Shown here piece after piece: positions 36,572 through 45,069 of a DNA stretch of 64,000 nucleotides. The position numbers and the translations under genes are program-made. Location: assembly GCF_001442805.1 (NCBI RefSeq), contig NZ_CP011131.1, forward strand, positions 2,232,001 through 2,296,000, in the 5' to 3' direction. Position 1 is the stretch's first letter; every line of letters begins with the position of its first letter. The notes under the pieces are model-generated. The model saw only the letters and a program-made list of their open reading frames with translations. It had not been told where the DNA came from and did not search any database. Source of the DNA: Lysobacter gummosus (lineage in GTDB: Bacteria; Pseudomonadota; Gammaproteobacteria; Xanthomonadales; Xanthomonadaceae).

Positions 36572-37408
36572 TCAGCGCTTGTCGCCGAACAACTTGTTGG
36601 CGTTGCCCCAGCGGATCTTGCGTTTCTCTTCCACGCTCAGATCCAGCTTTTCCAAGGCGTCGCCGGCCTGCTTGAGCGAGAGTTGCGGATAGTCCGAACC
36701 GAGCATCACGTTGTCGATGCCGACACTGCGGATCGTCCACACGAACTCCGGCTCGACCGGCGAATCGGCCACCAGCGCGACGGTGGCCGAGATGTCGAAG
36801 TGGATGTTGTCGAAGAAGAAATCCTTCGCCGTGCGCGCCAGGAACAGGCTGTTCCAGAAGCGGAAATCCAGGCCGCCCATGTGGGCGAAGACGAATTGCG
36901 TCTTGGGCAATCCCACCGCCAGGTTGAACAGGTTCTGGTTGTCGCCCGGGACGATGTTGAAGTTGTCGAACAACACTGCCACGCCCAACTCGCCGGCCAG
37001 CTTGCACAGCGCGCGCACTTGCGGGTCGGTGATGTCGAAGCGCTGCGTGTGCGGGTGCAGCTTGAGCGCTTTCACGCCCAGCCCGGCCAGCCGTTTCAGC
37101 TCGTCGATGGCGACCTGTCCATCGAGCGGGTGCACCGAGGCGATCGGCATCAGCTTGGGGTAGCGCTTTGACAGCGCGATCAGCTCGTCGTTCTTGCGCC
37201 GGTTCTCTTGCGTTTCGCCCTTGATCGCCATGTAGATGCCGCTGTGGCGGGCGACCGGCTGGTGCTCGGCCTCCAGTTGCGCGTAGTACTCCTTGAGCGA
37301 TTTCTCGCCGTGCCACAGATGGACGTGGACGTCGAATACTTCGTCCTGGGCCAGGGCGAGCGGCGGCAGGCAGAACAACATCAAACCCAGGATGGCGTGC
37401 TTGATCAT
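36572..37408 (-). CDS. exported amidohydrolase-family TIM-barrel hydrolase
   Basis: 278 residues with a signal peptide ending LALAQ (about residue 20). The metal-binding HxH is in FDVHVHLW, then LGVKALKLHPH with a potential bridging Lys/His, VFAHMGGLDF and the late Asp in MLGSDYPQ: the amidohydrolase 2 (ACMSD/TatD-like) pattern. Periplasmic location is unusual for this superfamily. The ATG at 37408 has GAGGCC upstream; longer frames reading through would lose the signal peptide. Substrate unknown. Confidence 0.85.
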   Translation of the reverse strand: MIKHAILGLMLFCLPPLALAQDEVFDVHVHLWHGEKSLKEYYAQLEAEHQPVARHSGIYMAIKGETQENRRKNDELIALSKRYPKLMPIASVHPLDGQVAIDELKRLAGLGVKALKLHPHTQRFDITDPQVRALCKLAGELGVAVLFDNFNIVPGDNQNLFNLAVGLPKTQFVFAHMGGLDFRFWNSLFLARTAKDFFFDNIHFDISATVALVADSPVEPEFVWTIRSVGIDNVMLGSDYPQLSLKQAGDALEKLDLSVEEKRKIRWGNANKLFGDKR

Positions 37409-37883
37409 GGGGCGGGCCTCGTCGGAAATGCGCAGCGGTGGACCGATGTCCTGATAGCCAGCGAACCTCGCGGCGCGCGCGTGGGAGCGAGTCGGGCTGC
37501 GAGCCATATCGCATGCCTTTTCGCTCAAGGCAAATCCGATGCTGCGATGCGGCGCGAACCGGCCTGCATCCGCGCGACGGAGAGTCGAGCGCGCGCCGCC
37601 CGCCGACCGGCTTGCCTGCGCGCACTGACCGCACCCAGCCGTCTTCACATCGCGAATGCGTTCGCGTTTGAACCAGTGCGCGCGGCGCGGCATTCGATGC
37701 GCCGGAGCGGGCGGGCCGCTCGACACGGCGCGAACCGCTTCGCCGGCGAATCCGCGCCGCACGCACTCGTCCTTGAACGCCACACCCGCAGACCTCGCTG
37801 CTCCGCGCATCCCCCGCGAGGCCGCATCCCCTCCGAACCCGATCGCATCGGCTCCCGTCAGGGAGCGCAGAAGGAGTTTCGAC
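37409..37883. other. intergenic region between divergent genes
   Basis: About 475 bp between the amidohydrolase and the ADP-ribosyltransferase-like gene. Open frames cross it on both strands, but none has family motifs or a ribosome binding site. Confidence 0.4.
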
Positions 37884-38468
37884 ATGCCTATCAATTTGTA
37901 CCGCGGCGACAGCCGGCCCCCCGCCGACATCAAGGCCGCGGGCGGCTTCAACGCCTGGGTTCCGCTGACTCAGCCGCTGGCCGTGGCGCTGGTCAATCGC
38001 TGCATGGGCCAGCCGCCGCCGTACGCGCCGGTGGCGTTGCCGCCGCCGGCCAACACCACGCCGTTGCAGGCGGCGCTCAACAGCAACAACCCGATCAACC
38101 TGCTGACCTTGATGGCCGAGATCAAGAAAGGCAAAAGCCACGACACCGTGCACATCTCCACCGACGTCAGTCCGGCCGCGGGCGGTTACGGCACCAGTTA
38201 CGTCTATCGAATGACCATGACCTTGAACTACCAGCGCAACGGACGCGGCGCGGTAATCCCGGTCGGCAACAACTCCGCGGTGCTGGCCTCGGCGGTAAGC
38301 ACCAATCTGGTCTTCGACGGCGCCACCATGCCGGCTTCGCAGCTCATCGCCCTGACCGGCGTCGGCGCGGTCGGGCTGACCGAGGTGGCGTTCCTGACCT
38401 CGATTCCCTATGCGTACATCACCGACTATCAGGAACCAGGCGGCAACGTGTGGTTGCCCATGCCGTAA
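37884..38468 (+). CDS. enterotoxin-A/pertussis-S1-like ADP-ribosyltransferase domain protein
   Basis: 194 residues made of little but a putative ART catalytic domain. The N-terminal block LYRGDSRPPADIKAAGGFNAW carries Arg7 and the D-S-R-P-P phrase seen in heat-labile enterotoxin, cholera and pertussis toxins. HISTDVSPAAGGYGTSYVYRM (90-110) fits the S-T-S core strand. TEVAFLTSIPYAYITDYQE (166-184) matches the QEVSALGGIPYSQIYGW region of LT-A with catalytic Glu at 167; the upstream partner of the E-x-E pair is Leu165 here. There is no signal peptide and no B-subunit gene nearby. AAGGAG lies seven bases before the ATG. Activity is uncertain because of the missing first Glu. Confidence 0.75.
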   Translation: MPINLYRGDSRPPADIKAAGGFNAWVPLTQPLAVALVNRCMGQPPPYAPVALPPPANTTPLQAALNSNNPINLLTLMAEIKKGKSHDTVHISTDVSPAAGGYGTSYVYRMTMTLNYQRNGRGAVIPVGNNSAVLASAVSTNLVFDGATMPASQLIALTGVGAVGLTEVAFLTSIPYAYITDYQEPGGNVWLPMP

Positions 38469-38491
38469 CGATGCAGTTCAGCGGTGGCGCC

Positions 38492-38522
38492 GGGCCGCTC
38501 CCATGGGCGATGGGAGCGGCCC
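38492..38522. terminator. convergent hairpin terminator
   Basis: GGGCCGCTCCCAT/ATGGGAGCGGCCC, a 13-bp perfect stem with a 5-base loop between the converging ART-like and lipoprotein genes. Confidence 0.6.
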
Positions 38523-38542
38523 GATGTCGTCGGGCCGGTTCG

Positions 38543-38932
38543 CTAGTTCTTCCCGTCGTCGCCCATCACCCGCACCTCGCGCACCTCATCCGCGTTCGCA
38601 TCGCGCGCAGCGCCGCCGGCGGGCGTGGTGATCAGGCGGATGCGCACGCGCGTGCCGCGGATCGCTTCGGCGGGCAGGGGAACGGTGTAGGTGCCGGCGT
38701 CGCTCCCGGCGCGGATAGCGTGCGGCGAGATCACGCCCAGGCTGCGGCCATCGTCGCTGAGCACTTCGATTTCCTGCCCGCCCGCCAACGCGCCCAGGCG
38801 CACTTCGAGGTAGACGGTTTCGCCCACGCTCGGCGGATGCGCGAGCGTCAGCGTGCGGTAGCCGCCGGAGGCCGCGCACCCGCTCTGCGCGATCAACATC
38901 GCGAGAGCGAGAACGACGGCGCGCCGCGGCAT
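38543..38932 (-). CDS. putative lipoprotein, tyrosinase partner
   Basis: 129 residues with a short signal ending AQSGC (cysteine at about 19), so likely a lipoprotein or exported protein. The mature part is beta-rich: YRTLTLAHPPSVGETVYLEV, GQEIEVLSDDGRSLGV and RGTRVRIRLITTPAG. It starts 6 bp after the tyrosinase stop on the same strand, so it is probably co-transcribed. By analogy with Streptomyces MelC1 a helper for copper loading would be possible, but there is no Met/His-rich copper motif, so this is speculation. Confidence 0.75.
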   Translation of the reverse strand: MPRRAVVLALAMLIAQSGCAASGGYRTLTLAHPPSVGETVYLEVRLGALAGGQEIEVLSDDGRSLGVISPHAIRAGSDAGTYTVPLPAEAIRGTRVRIRLITTPAGGAARDANADEVREVRVMGDDGKN

Positions 38933-38938
38933 GTCCGC

Positions 38939-40609
38939 TCAGCCGCCGGAGGTGATCGAGACCGCCTGCACCGGCACCGGATCGGCCGGTTGCGTACCCG
39001 ACGGCACCAGCCGGATATTCAGGCGGGTGCCGGCGCTTTCCGCATTCGAACTTGAGAACGCCTGCAAGGTCTTGCGCAGCGGGACGGCGAAGGTGGCCGA
39101 GTGCGACATCGCCATGTTGGGCATGGTCGGGCCGAAGAACGCGATGGTGCCGGCGTAGTACGGGCTGTCGGCATCGACGCGGCCGACGCCGGCCGGTGCG
39201 TTGACCAGCACGTCGAACTCGCGCGTCACCGCCAGGCCTTCGGGCCGGTCCATGGTGACTTCCGCGATCAGCGGCGCCGGCAGCGCGTCGCTGAGGTGGC
39301 GCTTGACCAGGGCCGACGGCAGCACGACGGAAGCGGCATCGGCTTCGATGTTGCCCTTGATCGCGCCATAGCGATTGGCGGACGAAGTCGACTTGATCCG
39401 CGGAATGATCGGCATGTCGCTGCCGAAGCCCGGGCCGTAGTCGTAATCGAACGCGCTGGTGCTGACGTAGTCGCCGGCCTTGCTCGGGCCGACGAAACCG
39501 CCTTCGCCATCGACGTAGAACAGGAACGGCTCGTTCATGAAGGTCGCCAGGTCGTCGCCGGTCGGCAGGATCGGCTGCCCGGCGGCGAGCTGTTTCTTCG
39601 TCCACAGGTCCCACAACCGGTCCATGTTGGAGTGGTGCAGATAGAAGATCGGGTCCACCGGCGAGAGGAAGTTGGTCATGTTGCCGTAGGGGCCCGGATC
39701 GATCGCGCCGACGCCGCCGATGTAGTTGTGCACCTTGTTGTGCGGAAAGCCTTCCAGGATCGAGAAGTTGGTCGAACCGTCGGGCTGCACCAGATGGGTC
39801 GCGGTCTTGGAACTGGCGAAGCTGTTGCTGATGCTGGGATCGTAGAACAAGGTCGGCATCAGCCCGGAGCTGACGATGTGCGGCGAGACGTCGTAGGTGG
39901 TCTTTGCGTCGAGCTTGGGATTGGAGCGCGACAGATAGCGCGCGCCGCAGGTGATGGCGTAGCTCTGGTTGCCCGACAGGCCGGCCTTGTGCGCGACGCT
40001 GTAGCCGGTGACGTCGTTCCAGACATCGTCGAAGGTGGGATAGCCGCGCGTTTGCAACTGCGCGCGCTGCGCGCTGCTGAGCGAGTTCCAGTACTTCAGC
40101 ATCGCCGGTTTTACGAACTCGGTGAACTTGAACAGGTTGCCGGTGTAGGGCGCGTAGGCGCTGTCGGTCGGCGTGAGCACGCCGTCGAACATGCCGGAAG
40201 GAATCTCCGGATGCCGGGTCCAGTCCCAGAACGGCATGGCGAAGCTGGCGTCGCCGCTGAGCTTGCGGATGGTGCGTTCGAAGTAGCCCACGTAACCGCG
40301 ATGCCAGACGTAGAACCACCAGTTGCCGTGCGGGCAATCCAGGAAGTGGGTGAAGGCGTTGCGGAACCAGTTGTGCGGGTGTTCGGCCGGAAGCGCGAGC
40401 ATGGCCTGCACGCCGCGCGCGTAGCTGGCGAGCATGCGCTGGCCTTCGACGGTGGCGACATCGTGGCGGCGATAGCGCGCGGTCGGGTCCGAGCCTTTGG
40501 GGCCGGGGCCGGAGCCGGGACCGGCGGCCAGCAATGAGCCGAACGGCAGCAGCGAGGCGCCCACGGCGGTGGTGGCGGTGCTCAGAAATTCGCGGCGTGT
40601 GTAGCGCAT
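38939..40609 (-). CDS. Tat-exported tyrosinase (type 3 copper oxidase)
   Basis: 556 residues. The N-terminus MRYTRREFLSTATTAVGASL is a twin-arginine signal, consistent with export of a folded copper enzyme. CuA site: His79, His94 and His103 in the region HNWFRNAFTHFLDCPHGNWW to YVWHRGYVGYFER. CuB site: VHNYIGG then DPIFYLHHSNMDRLWDLW. The C-terminal 180 residues (KTLQAFSSSNAESAGTRLNI and similar) form a beta-sandwich like that capping plant and bacterial polyphenol oxidases. It oxidises mono- or diphenols to quinones (melanin-type chemistry). AAAGGAG lies before the ATG. Confidence 0.93.
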   Translation of the reverse strand: MRYTRREFLSTATTAVGASLLPFGSLLAAGPGSGPGPKGSDPTARYRRHDVATVEGQRMLASYARGVQAMLALPAEHPHNWFRNAFTHFLDCPHGNWWFYVWHRGYVGYFERTIRKLSGDASFAMPFWDWTRHPEIPSGMFDGVLTPTDSAYAPYTGNLFKFTEFVKPAMLKYWNSLSSAQRAQLQTRGYPTFDDVWNDVTGYSVAHKAGLSGNQSYAITCGARYLSRSNPKLDAKTTYDVSPHIVSSGLMPTLFYDPSISNSFASSKTATHLVQPDGSTNFSILEGFPHNKVHNYIGGVGAIDPGPYGNMTNFLSPVDPIFYLHHSNMDRLWDLWTKKQLAAGQPILPTGDDLATFMNEPFLFYVDGEGGFVGPSKAGDYVSTSAFDYDYGPGFGSDMPIIPRIKSTSSANRYGAIKGNIEADAASVVLPSALVKRHLSDALPAPLIAEVTMDRPEGLAVTREFDVLVNAPAGVGRVDADSPYYAGTIAFFGPTMPNMAMSHSATFAVPLRKTLQAFSSSNAESAGTRLNIRLVPSGTQPADPVPVQAVSITSGG

Positions 40610-41168
40610 CGGGCTCTCCTTTGGGTACGTGGCGATCCTCAATCCCTTGCACGGACGGCGGGGCGCATGGTCCGCGTCGCTGCCGTGAATGCAGGGCGAC
40701 GGCTGGATTCGTTGCGCGATCGAGCCCAGGTGAGCGCGCCGGTAGTGGTTAGCGCGCGTGAGCCAGATCTCTTGTCCCCGGTCGATCCGGATCGAGCGTT
40801 CTCTGTGTGAACGGGCCGGAAGCCCGGTTTCGGACAGGCGTGGCGAAATAGATCCGGATTTGCAATTGAGGTCACACAATGCAGCGATGCACGCGGGCGC
40901 GAACACGGCGATCGCTTCATCGATGCCGGTGGTGTCGCCGGGCGCTTCGATGCCGCGGCCGGGGCGCGACGCGTTCGATCCTTTTGCGCCGTGCCGCGAT
41001 ATTTCATCCGTCATCGCCGCGCGGCGTTATCGCGAGCGCTCGGCTGACGACTTGCATCGGCTGCGTCGCGAGCAATAAGTAACGCCGCGAACAACCGGGC
41101 CCGCGGCTGGCCCGATCCGTGCCGGACAGGCCGCGGCCCGCCCGGCACGTCGTCATGCCCGGCGCGGC
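40610..41168. other. intergenic region upstream of tyrosinase
   Basis: About 560 bp. It should contain the tyrosinase promoter. No supported gene, repeat or operator was seen. Confidence 0.4.
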
Positions 41169-41540
41169 TCAGGTGCCGCAGATCTGCGGCGTGCCCGCAT
41201 AGCCGCAGCACAGCGTGCCGTTGCTGTTGACCAGATTGCGGCCGCCGAAAGGATCGGAATAGCACTGGCCGAACTTGCTCATGTCGAAGGTGGCTTTGCG
41301 CCAATTGCCGTTGGCCATGCGGCAGCTCGCCTGCAGGGTGCAGCCGTTCATGGTCACGTCGTTGCACGACTGCCAGAACGAGTACTGGGTGGTCTTCGGC
41401 GGCAGCGCGCACGTGGTCGCGGTGGCTTGCGGAAACGCGTCGGTCAACTTCGCCGGCGCCTTGGACGGCGGTTCGGCGGCGGCGGCGATGCCGGCGGCGA
41501 TCAACAGCAGCGATGCGAGGATCAGGGACAACCGGTTCAT
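41169..41540 (-). CDS. secreted cyanovirin-N homology (CVNH)-like protein
   Basis: 123 residues with a signal peptide ending IAAAAE (about residue 22). The segment YSFWQSCNDVTMNGCTLQAS then CRMANGNWRKATFDMSKF and NLVNSNGTLCC (about 53-112) follows the CVNH repeat pattern: S-F-x-x-S-C, x-L-x-A-x-C, G-x-W, x-x-D-L/M, and N-x-N-G-x-L. Only one repeat is present, with extra Cys pairs (seven Cys in the mature part). CVNH proteins bind high-mannose glycans in fungi and cyanobacteria; here it may bind fungal or cell-wall sugars. AAGGAAA precedes the ATG. Confidence 0.72.
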   Translation of the reverse strand: MNRLSLILASLLLIAAGIAAAAEPPSKAPAKLTDAFPQATATTCALPPKTTQYSFWQSCNDVTMNGCTLQASCRMANGNWRKATFDMSKFGQCYSDPFGGRNLVNSNGTLCCGYAGTPQICGT

Positions 41541-41972
41541 GGCGATTTCCTTGTAGGCGTGGAAACGGGCGCAGGCGACCATCGCTTGCGCGTGCGGCGC
41601 CCGCGCCGCGCGACTTGCGTGGCGCGCTCGCGATCGCTGGGGCCGGTCGCTTGCGGCGAGCGGCTCTTGTGGCAACGGTCTATGGCGATGGCGAAGGACA
41701 CGGCAGCGGCGCGATCGCGCGTGGATTGCCAACCGCGTCACAGGCCGAAGGCCGGCCGATGCCGCGGCGGCGCTGCGCTTCACCAAGTCCCTGGCCCGGG
41801 GTGGGGAGATTCGTCCGGGCCGGCGCGCGGCTGCGGCGAACCGATCGGGATTTTTTTTTGACATCGTGTCGATCCGGCCGCCGCCCGTTCGTCGTCAAGG
41901 CAGGAGCGGGGTTTACGCGCCGGAACTGTCCGGCGGCCCGCGCTCCCCTTTCATGCCACCAGGAGACGACCG
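41541..41972. other. intergenic region between divergent genes
   Basis: About 430 bp between the CVNH-like and YCII genes, containing a T9 tract near 41850. No gene supported. Confidence 0.35.
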
Positions 41973-42353
41973 ATGCGCTTTCTTTCGCTGATCCGGATCA
42001 ACGAGACCACCAGCCAGCCGCCCACCGAGCGCTTGCTCGCCGACATGGGCAAGCTGATGGAGCAGATGACCCGCGAGGGCGTGCTGATCGAGACCGCCGG
42101 GCTCAAGCCCAGCGCCGAAGGCGTACGCCTGCGCCTGCGCGGCGGCAAGGTCTCCGCCACCGACGGCCCCTTCACCGAAGCCAAGGAAGTGATCGGCGGC
42201 TACGCCATGCTGGAAGCGAAGACGAAGGAAGAAGCGATCGCGCAGACACGGCGGTTCCTGGAAGTCCACGGCGACGAGTGGGACATCGAATGCGAACTGC
42301 GGCCGTTGCAGGACGACGGCCGCTGCGGCGGCGGCGCGGCGACGGCCAACTGA
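41973..42353 (+). CDS. YCII/DGPF-domain protein
   Basis: 126 residues; starts MRFLSLIRINE and carries the family mark ATDGPFTEAKEVIGGYAMLEAK (about 62-83), the DGPF motif of YCII-related proteins, which often accompany ECF sigma factors. None is seen next to it here. The C-terminus ends with a short Gly-rich tail. CCAGGAG precedes the ATG. Function of the family is poorly known. Confidence 0.9.
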   Translation: MRFLSLIRINETTSQPPTERLLADMGKLMEQMTREGVLIETAGLKPSAEGVRLRLRGGKVSATDGPFTEAKEVIGGYAMLEAKTKEEAIAQTRRFLEVHGDEWDIECELRPLQDDGRCGGGAATAN

Positions 42354-42372
42354 TTCGCCGCCGCGGTACGGG

Positions 42373-43548
42373 TCAGCGATTCGTCGCCGGCCCGTTCACC
42401 CCGACGTATCCGTTCGCGCAGCCGGTGGTGCAGGTCGTCGCCAGCATGTTGTAGACGATGCGTCCGGCGTTGGTCTTGGAGCGGAAGTGGCCGACGCCGT
42501 TGCTGGTGTCGCCGCCGCCGGCGTTGTACGGGCTGCCGTCGCTCCAGTCCCAGTCGTAGGCGTAGGCGCTGCTGCCGGTGCCGATGTCGACCTGCGCCTT
42601 GAGGTTGCTCGCCGCGTTGAACAGCGCGCCGTTGGCGCATCCGGCCGAGTAGCTGGTGGTGAAGCACTGCACCTGGTCGTAGGCGCCGGCGGTGATGCTG
42701 TAGAAGGCGATGGTGCTGTACATCGTCGGCATCGCCCGCAGGCTGTTGCTGCCGCTGCCGGTCCAGCGGTTGTAGCCGTAGTAGGCGACGCCGCTGCTCG
42801 GATACAGGCCGAAGGTGTAGTAGTCGTAGGGAAAGACGTACGCCTCGGCGTTGCAGGTCGGTGCGTACGCCGACTGGTAGCCGGTGCTCAGGCAGGTCTG
42901 CAATCCGCGCAGGCCGCCGCCGATGTTGACGAAGCGGCGCACGCTGGCCTGGTAGCCGTAGTACTTCACCATCGCCAGGCTCATCGACGATCCCAGCGAG
43001 TGCGAGACGATGTCCACCTGGCTGCGGCCGGTATAGGTTTTGACTTTGTCGATGAAGGTCTTGAGGATCTGGTACTTGGCCGGCTGGTGATAGTTGTATT
43101 GCGGCGAGCCGCGCTCGTCCGCGTCCAGGTAGGTGACGCCGAACAGTTCGCAATCGTTGTAGCCGCGCGACTTGAGTTCGTCGTAGACCGAGTACGCCGG
43201 CGTGGTGTAGCCGCTGACCGCGCCGGGCGGCATGTCGAAACTGATCGCGCTGTCGCCGTTGCCGGCGACGAACACCACCGGCGTGCGCGTGGCGATGCAA
43301 TCGCCGCCGCCGAAACCACCGCTGCCGACGCCGGGATTGAAGCCGCCGGCGTACTGGCTGGCGGCGCCCTGGCAGGTGTAGCCGTTGTTGGCGCCGCAAT
43401 CCAGCGCCTGCGCGGTGGACGGCGCCAGCAGCGCGCCGCCGCCGGCCAGCGGCAACAGCGCGGCCAGGACCGCGGCCGACGCATGGCCGGCGACGGCTTG
43501 CGGATTCGAAAGCGCGAGTGAAACCAACTTCAGCGTGTTGCGGAACAT
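42373..43548 (-). CDS. PhaZ7-like extracellular polyhydroxybutyrate depolymerase
   Basis: 391 residues with a long signal region ending STAQALDCG (mature start near 49). The mature protein closely follows the PhaZ7 pattern of Paucimonas lemoignei: YAGGFNPGVGSGGFGGGDC, then GNGDSAISFDMPPGAVSGY, YDELKSRGYNDCELFGVTYL and YNAGGGDTSNGVGHFRSKT. The likely triad is Ser184 in VSHSLGSSM, Asp291 in AGAYDQVQC and His354 in VGHFRSKT. PhaZ7 degrades native amorphous PHB granules released by dead cells. Secretion of such an enzyme suits a lytic predator. The ATG follows GGGGAGG. Confidence 0.9.
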   Translation of the reverse strand: MFRNTLKLVSLALSNPQAVAGHASAAVLAALLPLAGGGALLAPSTAQALDCGANNGYTCQGAASQYAGGFNPGVGSGGFGGGDCIATRTPVVFVAGNGDSAISFDMPPGAVSGYTTPAYSVYDELKSRGYNDCELFGVTYLDADERGSPQYNYHQPAKYQILKTFIDKVKTYTGRSQVDIVSHSLGSSMSLAMVKYYGYQASVRRFVNIGGGLRGLQTCLSTGYQSAYAPTCNAEAYVFPYDYYTFGLYPSSGVAYYGYNRWTGSGSNSLRAMPTMYSTIAFYSITAGAYDQVQCFTTSYSAGCANGALFNAASNLKAQVDIGTGSSAYAYDWDWSDGSPYNAGGGDTSNGVGHFRSKTNAGRIVYNMLATTCTTGCANGYVGVNGPATNR

Positions 43549-43722
43549 GAGTGCCTCCCCTGAGTGCCCGTTCGACGACAGCGAAAGTCGGATCGGGCCG
43601 ATGCTGGACCGGCCCGCGGCACTTGGGTATTGCACCTATGGGCGATGGGGAAACGGTTGGCCGCGCTCGCCCATCGCGATGTCCGCGCGCCCTTCGCCGT
43701 CGAAGCGGTCTACGCGCCCGCG

Positions 43723-44184
43723 TTATCGTCCCGTGCTCTTCAACGAAGCGCAGCCGCACGCCGAAGTGGCGGTCGCCGGAAACAGGTCGAGTAGGGCGCG
43801 ATGGATTTCCGCCTTGCATTCGAAGGCGACGTCCGATGGCGGCGCCTGGCCGTCGGCGTAACACACCACGATCTCATCCTGCGTTGTGCATTCGGCCAGG
43901 TCCGGCATGCCGCTGTCGTATTGATGGAAAGAGTCGTTACCGCCCGAGCGCAGGCCGAGAACCTCCGTTTCGCAGGTGAACGGCGATGGAAACGCCGCGA
44001 TCGGCGCGCTGCAGCTCTCGCTCAGGCCCAGCACCACGGTCGCGGTGACCACGGTTCTCTGGTTGATGATTTCGACATTGCAGGTGGCGGCCGCGCCGGC
44101 CGGAACCATGGCCCCGGCCAGCAGCAAGGCCATCGGCAAAGCGCGCAGACGCGCGGAAAACCGCGGTGTATCGACCCGTTTCAT
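43723..44184 (-). CDS. secreted cysteine-containing protein, unknown family
   Basis: 153 residues with a signal peptide ending PAGAAA (about 34). The mature part has about eight Cys (TCNVEI, SCSAPIAAF, FTCETE, AECTTQ, VVCYADG, FECKAE, SACGCAS), suggesting several disulfides. AAGGAGAG precedes the ATG at 44184. I do not recognise the family. It lies between other secreted-protein genes with no operon link. Confidence 0.7.
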   Translation of the reverse strand: MKRVDTPRFSARLRALPMALLLAGAMVPAGAAATCNVEIINQRTVVTATVVLGLSESCSAPIAAFPSPFTCETEVLGLRSGGNDSFHQYDSGMPDLAECTTQDEIVVCYADGQAPPSDVAFECKAEIHRALLDLFPATATSACGCASLKSTGR

Positions 44185-44423
44185 CGCAACTCTCCTTGAG
44201 GGCGCTCTTGCGAGCGCAGGACGCGTGGTCTGGACGGACGGTGAGCGTGGCAGGGTCGCGCGGGGACGGACACCGCCGGATGAGCGCAGCCTATGCCCGG
44301 GTATTGGCGCAAACACGTATCCAGTTACCGGTTTGAGCGTCGGTTAGATTGGCGCGGATCTGCGCGGCCGAGCGTCGCATCGATTGGTGCGATGTGTTCG
44401 GCGTCGGCCGATGCCGAGACAAC

Positions 44424-44459
44424 GACGCCGGCCGCGCACCCGGGTGCGCGGCCGGCGTC
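44424..44459. terminator. 36-bp perfect palindrome downstream of a secreted-protein gene
   Basis: GACGCCGGCCGCGCACCC is followed directly by its exact reverse complement. It lies 33 bp past the stop at 44492 on the minus strand. It could act as a terminator without a T-run, or as a protein-binding dyad. Confidence 0.5.
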
Positions 44460-44491
44460 CATGGCCGGATGGTTTCGACTCGATCGGTTGA

Positions 44492-44971
44492 TCAGGAATC
44501 GATCGCGCTGGCGCCGAACAACACGCCGTTGGCGCCGCCCGGCAGCGTGCACAGCACCGAGGTATAACCCCAGTAACTGACCGTCGGCAGCGAGGTGTAG
44601 TTGCTGTAGGTGGCATCGCTGCGGGTGAAGCTGGTCGAGCTCAGGTAGGTGCCGTTGTAGTCATAGGCCGAGACGGTGCAGGTGGTGGACGCGCCGGCGT
44701 AGTTGCTGCCGTCCACGTAGTAGGCCTGGCCTGGCCCTGTAACCGGATGACGCGCGATCGGGCAGACGACAGAGCGCGGGCTGGCGTTGAGGTTGCGCAC
44801 GCCGCTGGTGAGGTAATCGATGTCCAGCGCTTCGGACGCGTTGTAGTTCTTGCAGGCGGTGCCGCTGATGTTGATGTTCTGCGCGGTGGCCGCATGCGCG
44901 CTCGCCGGAACGGCGCTGCCCAGCGCGCCGACGACGAGGCTGAGTCCGAGGATCATTGCATTGGCTTTCAT
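44492..44971 (-). CDS. small secreted protein
   Basis: 159 residues; signal peptide ending SAHAAT (about 27). The mature part is Tyr, Ser and Thr rich, predicted beta: ISGTACKNYNASEALDIDYL, SVVCPIARHP, CTVSAYDYNGTYLSSTSF, VLCTLPGGANGVLFG. Four Cys could give two disulfides. Proteins of this appearance are common in Lysobacter and myxobacteria without known role. The ATG is followed by a good signal peptide, so the longer upstream frame is rejected. Confidence 0.72.
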   Translation of the reverse strand: MKANAMILGLSLVVGALGSAVPASAHAATAQNINISGTACKNYNASEALDIDYLTSGVRNLNASPRSVVCPIARHPVTGPGQAYYVDGSNYAGASTTCTVSAYDYNGTYLSSTSFTRSDATYSNYTSLPTVSYWGYTSVLCTLPGGANGVLFGASAIDS

Positions 44972-45069
44972 GTGTAGCTCCGTGAGTTGAGTAGACGTTT
45001 CCCTGTCCTCCATCGCCGGCGCCAGTTCAGGGAGGCTGACGCCGGGTTGAAGTTCGGTTCCGCGTGCGC

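Noticed and set aside
43551..43979. Plus-strand frames overlapping the gap and the Cys-rich protein gene
   Set aside because: Arg/Pro-rich composition typical of out-of-frame GC-rich DNA; the minus-strand gene has signal peptide and ribosome binding site.
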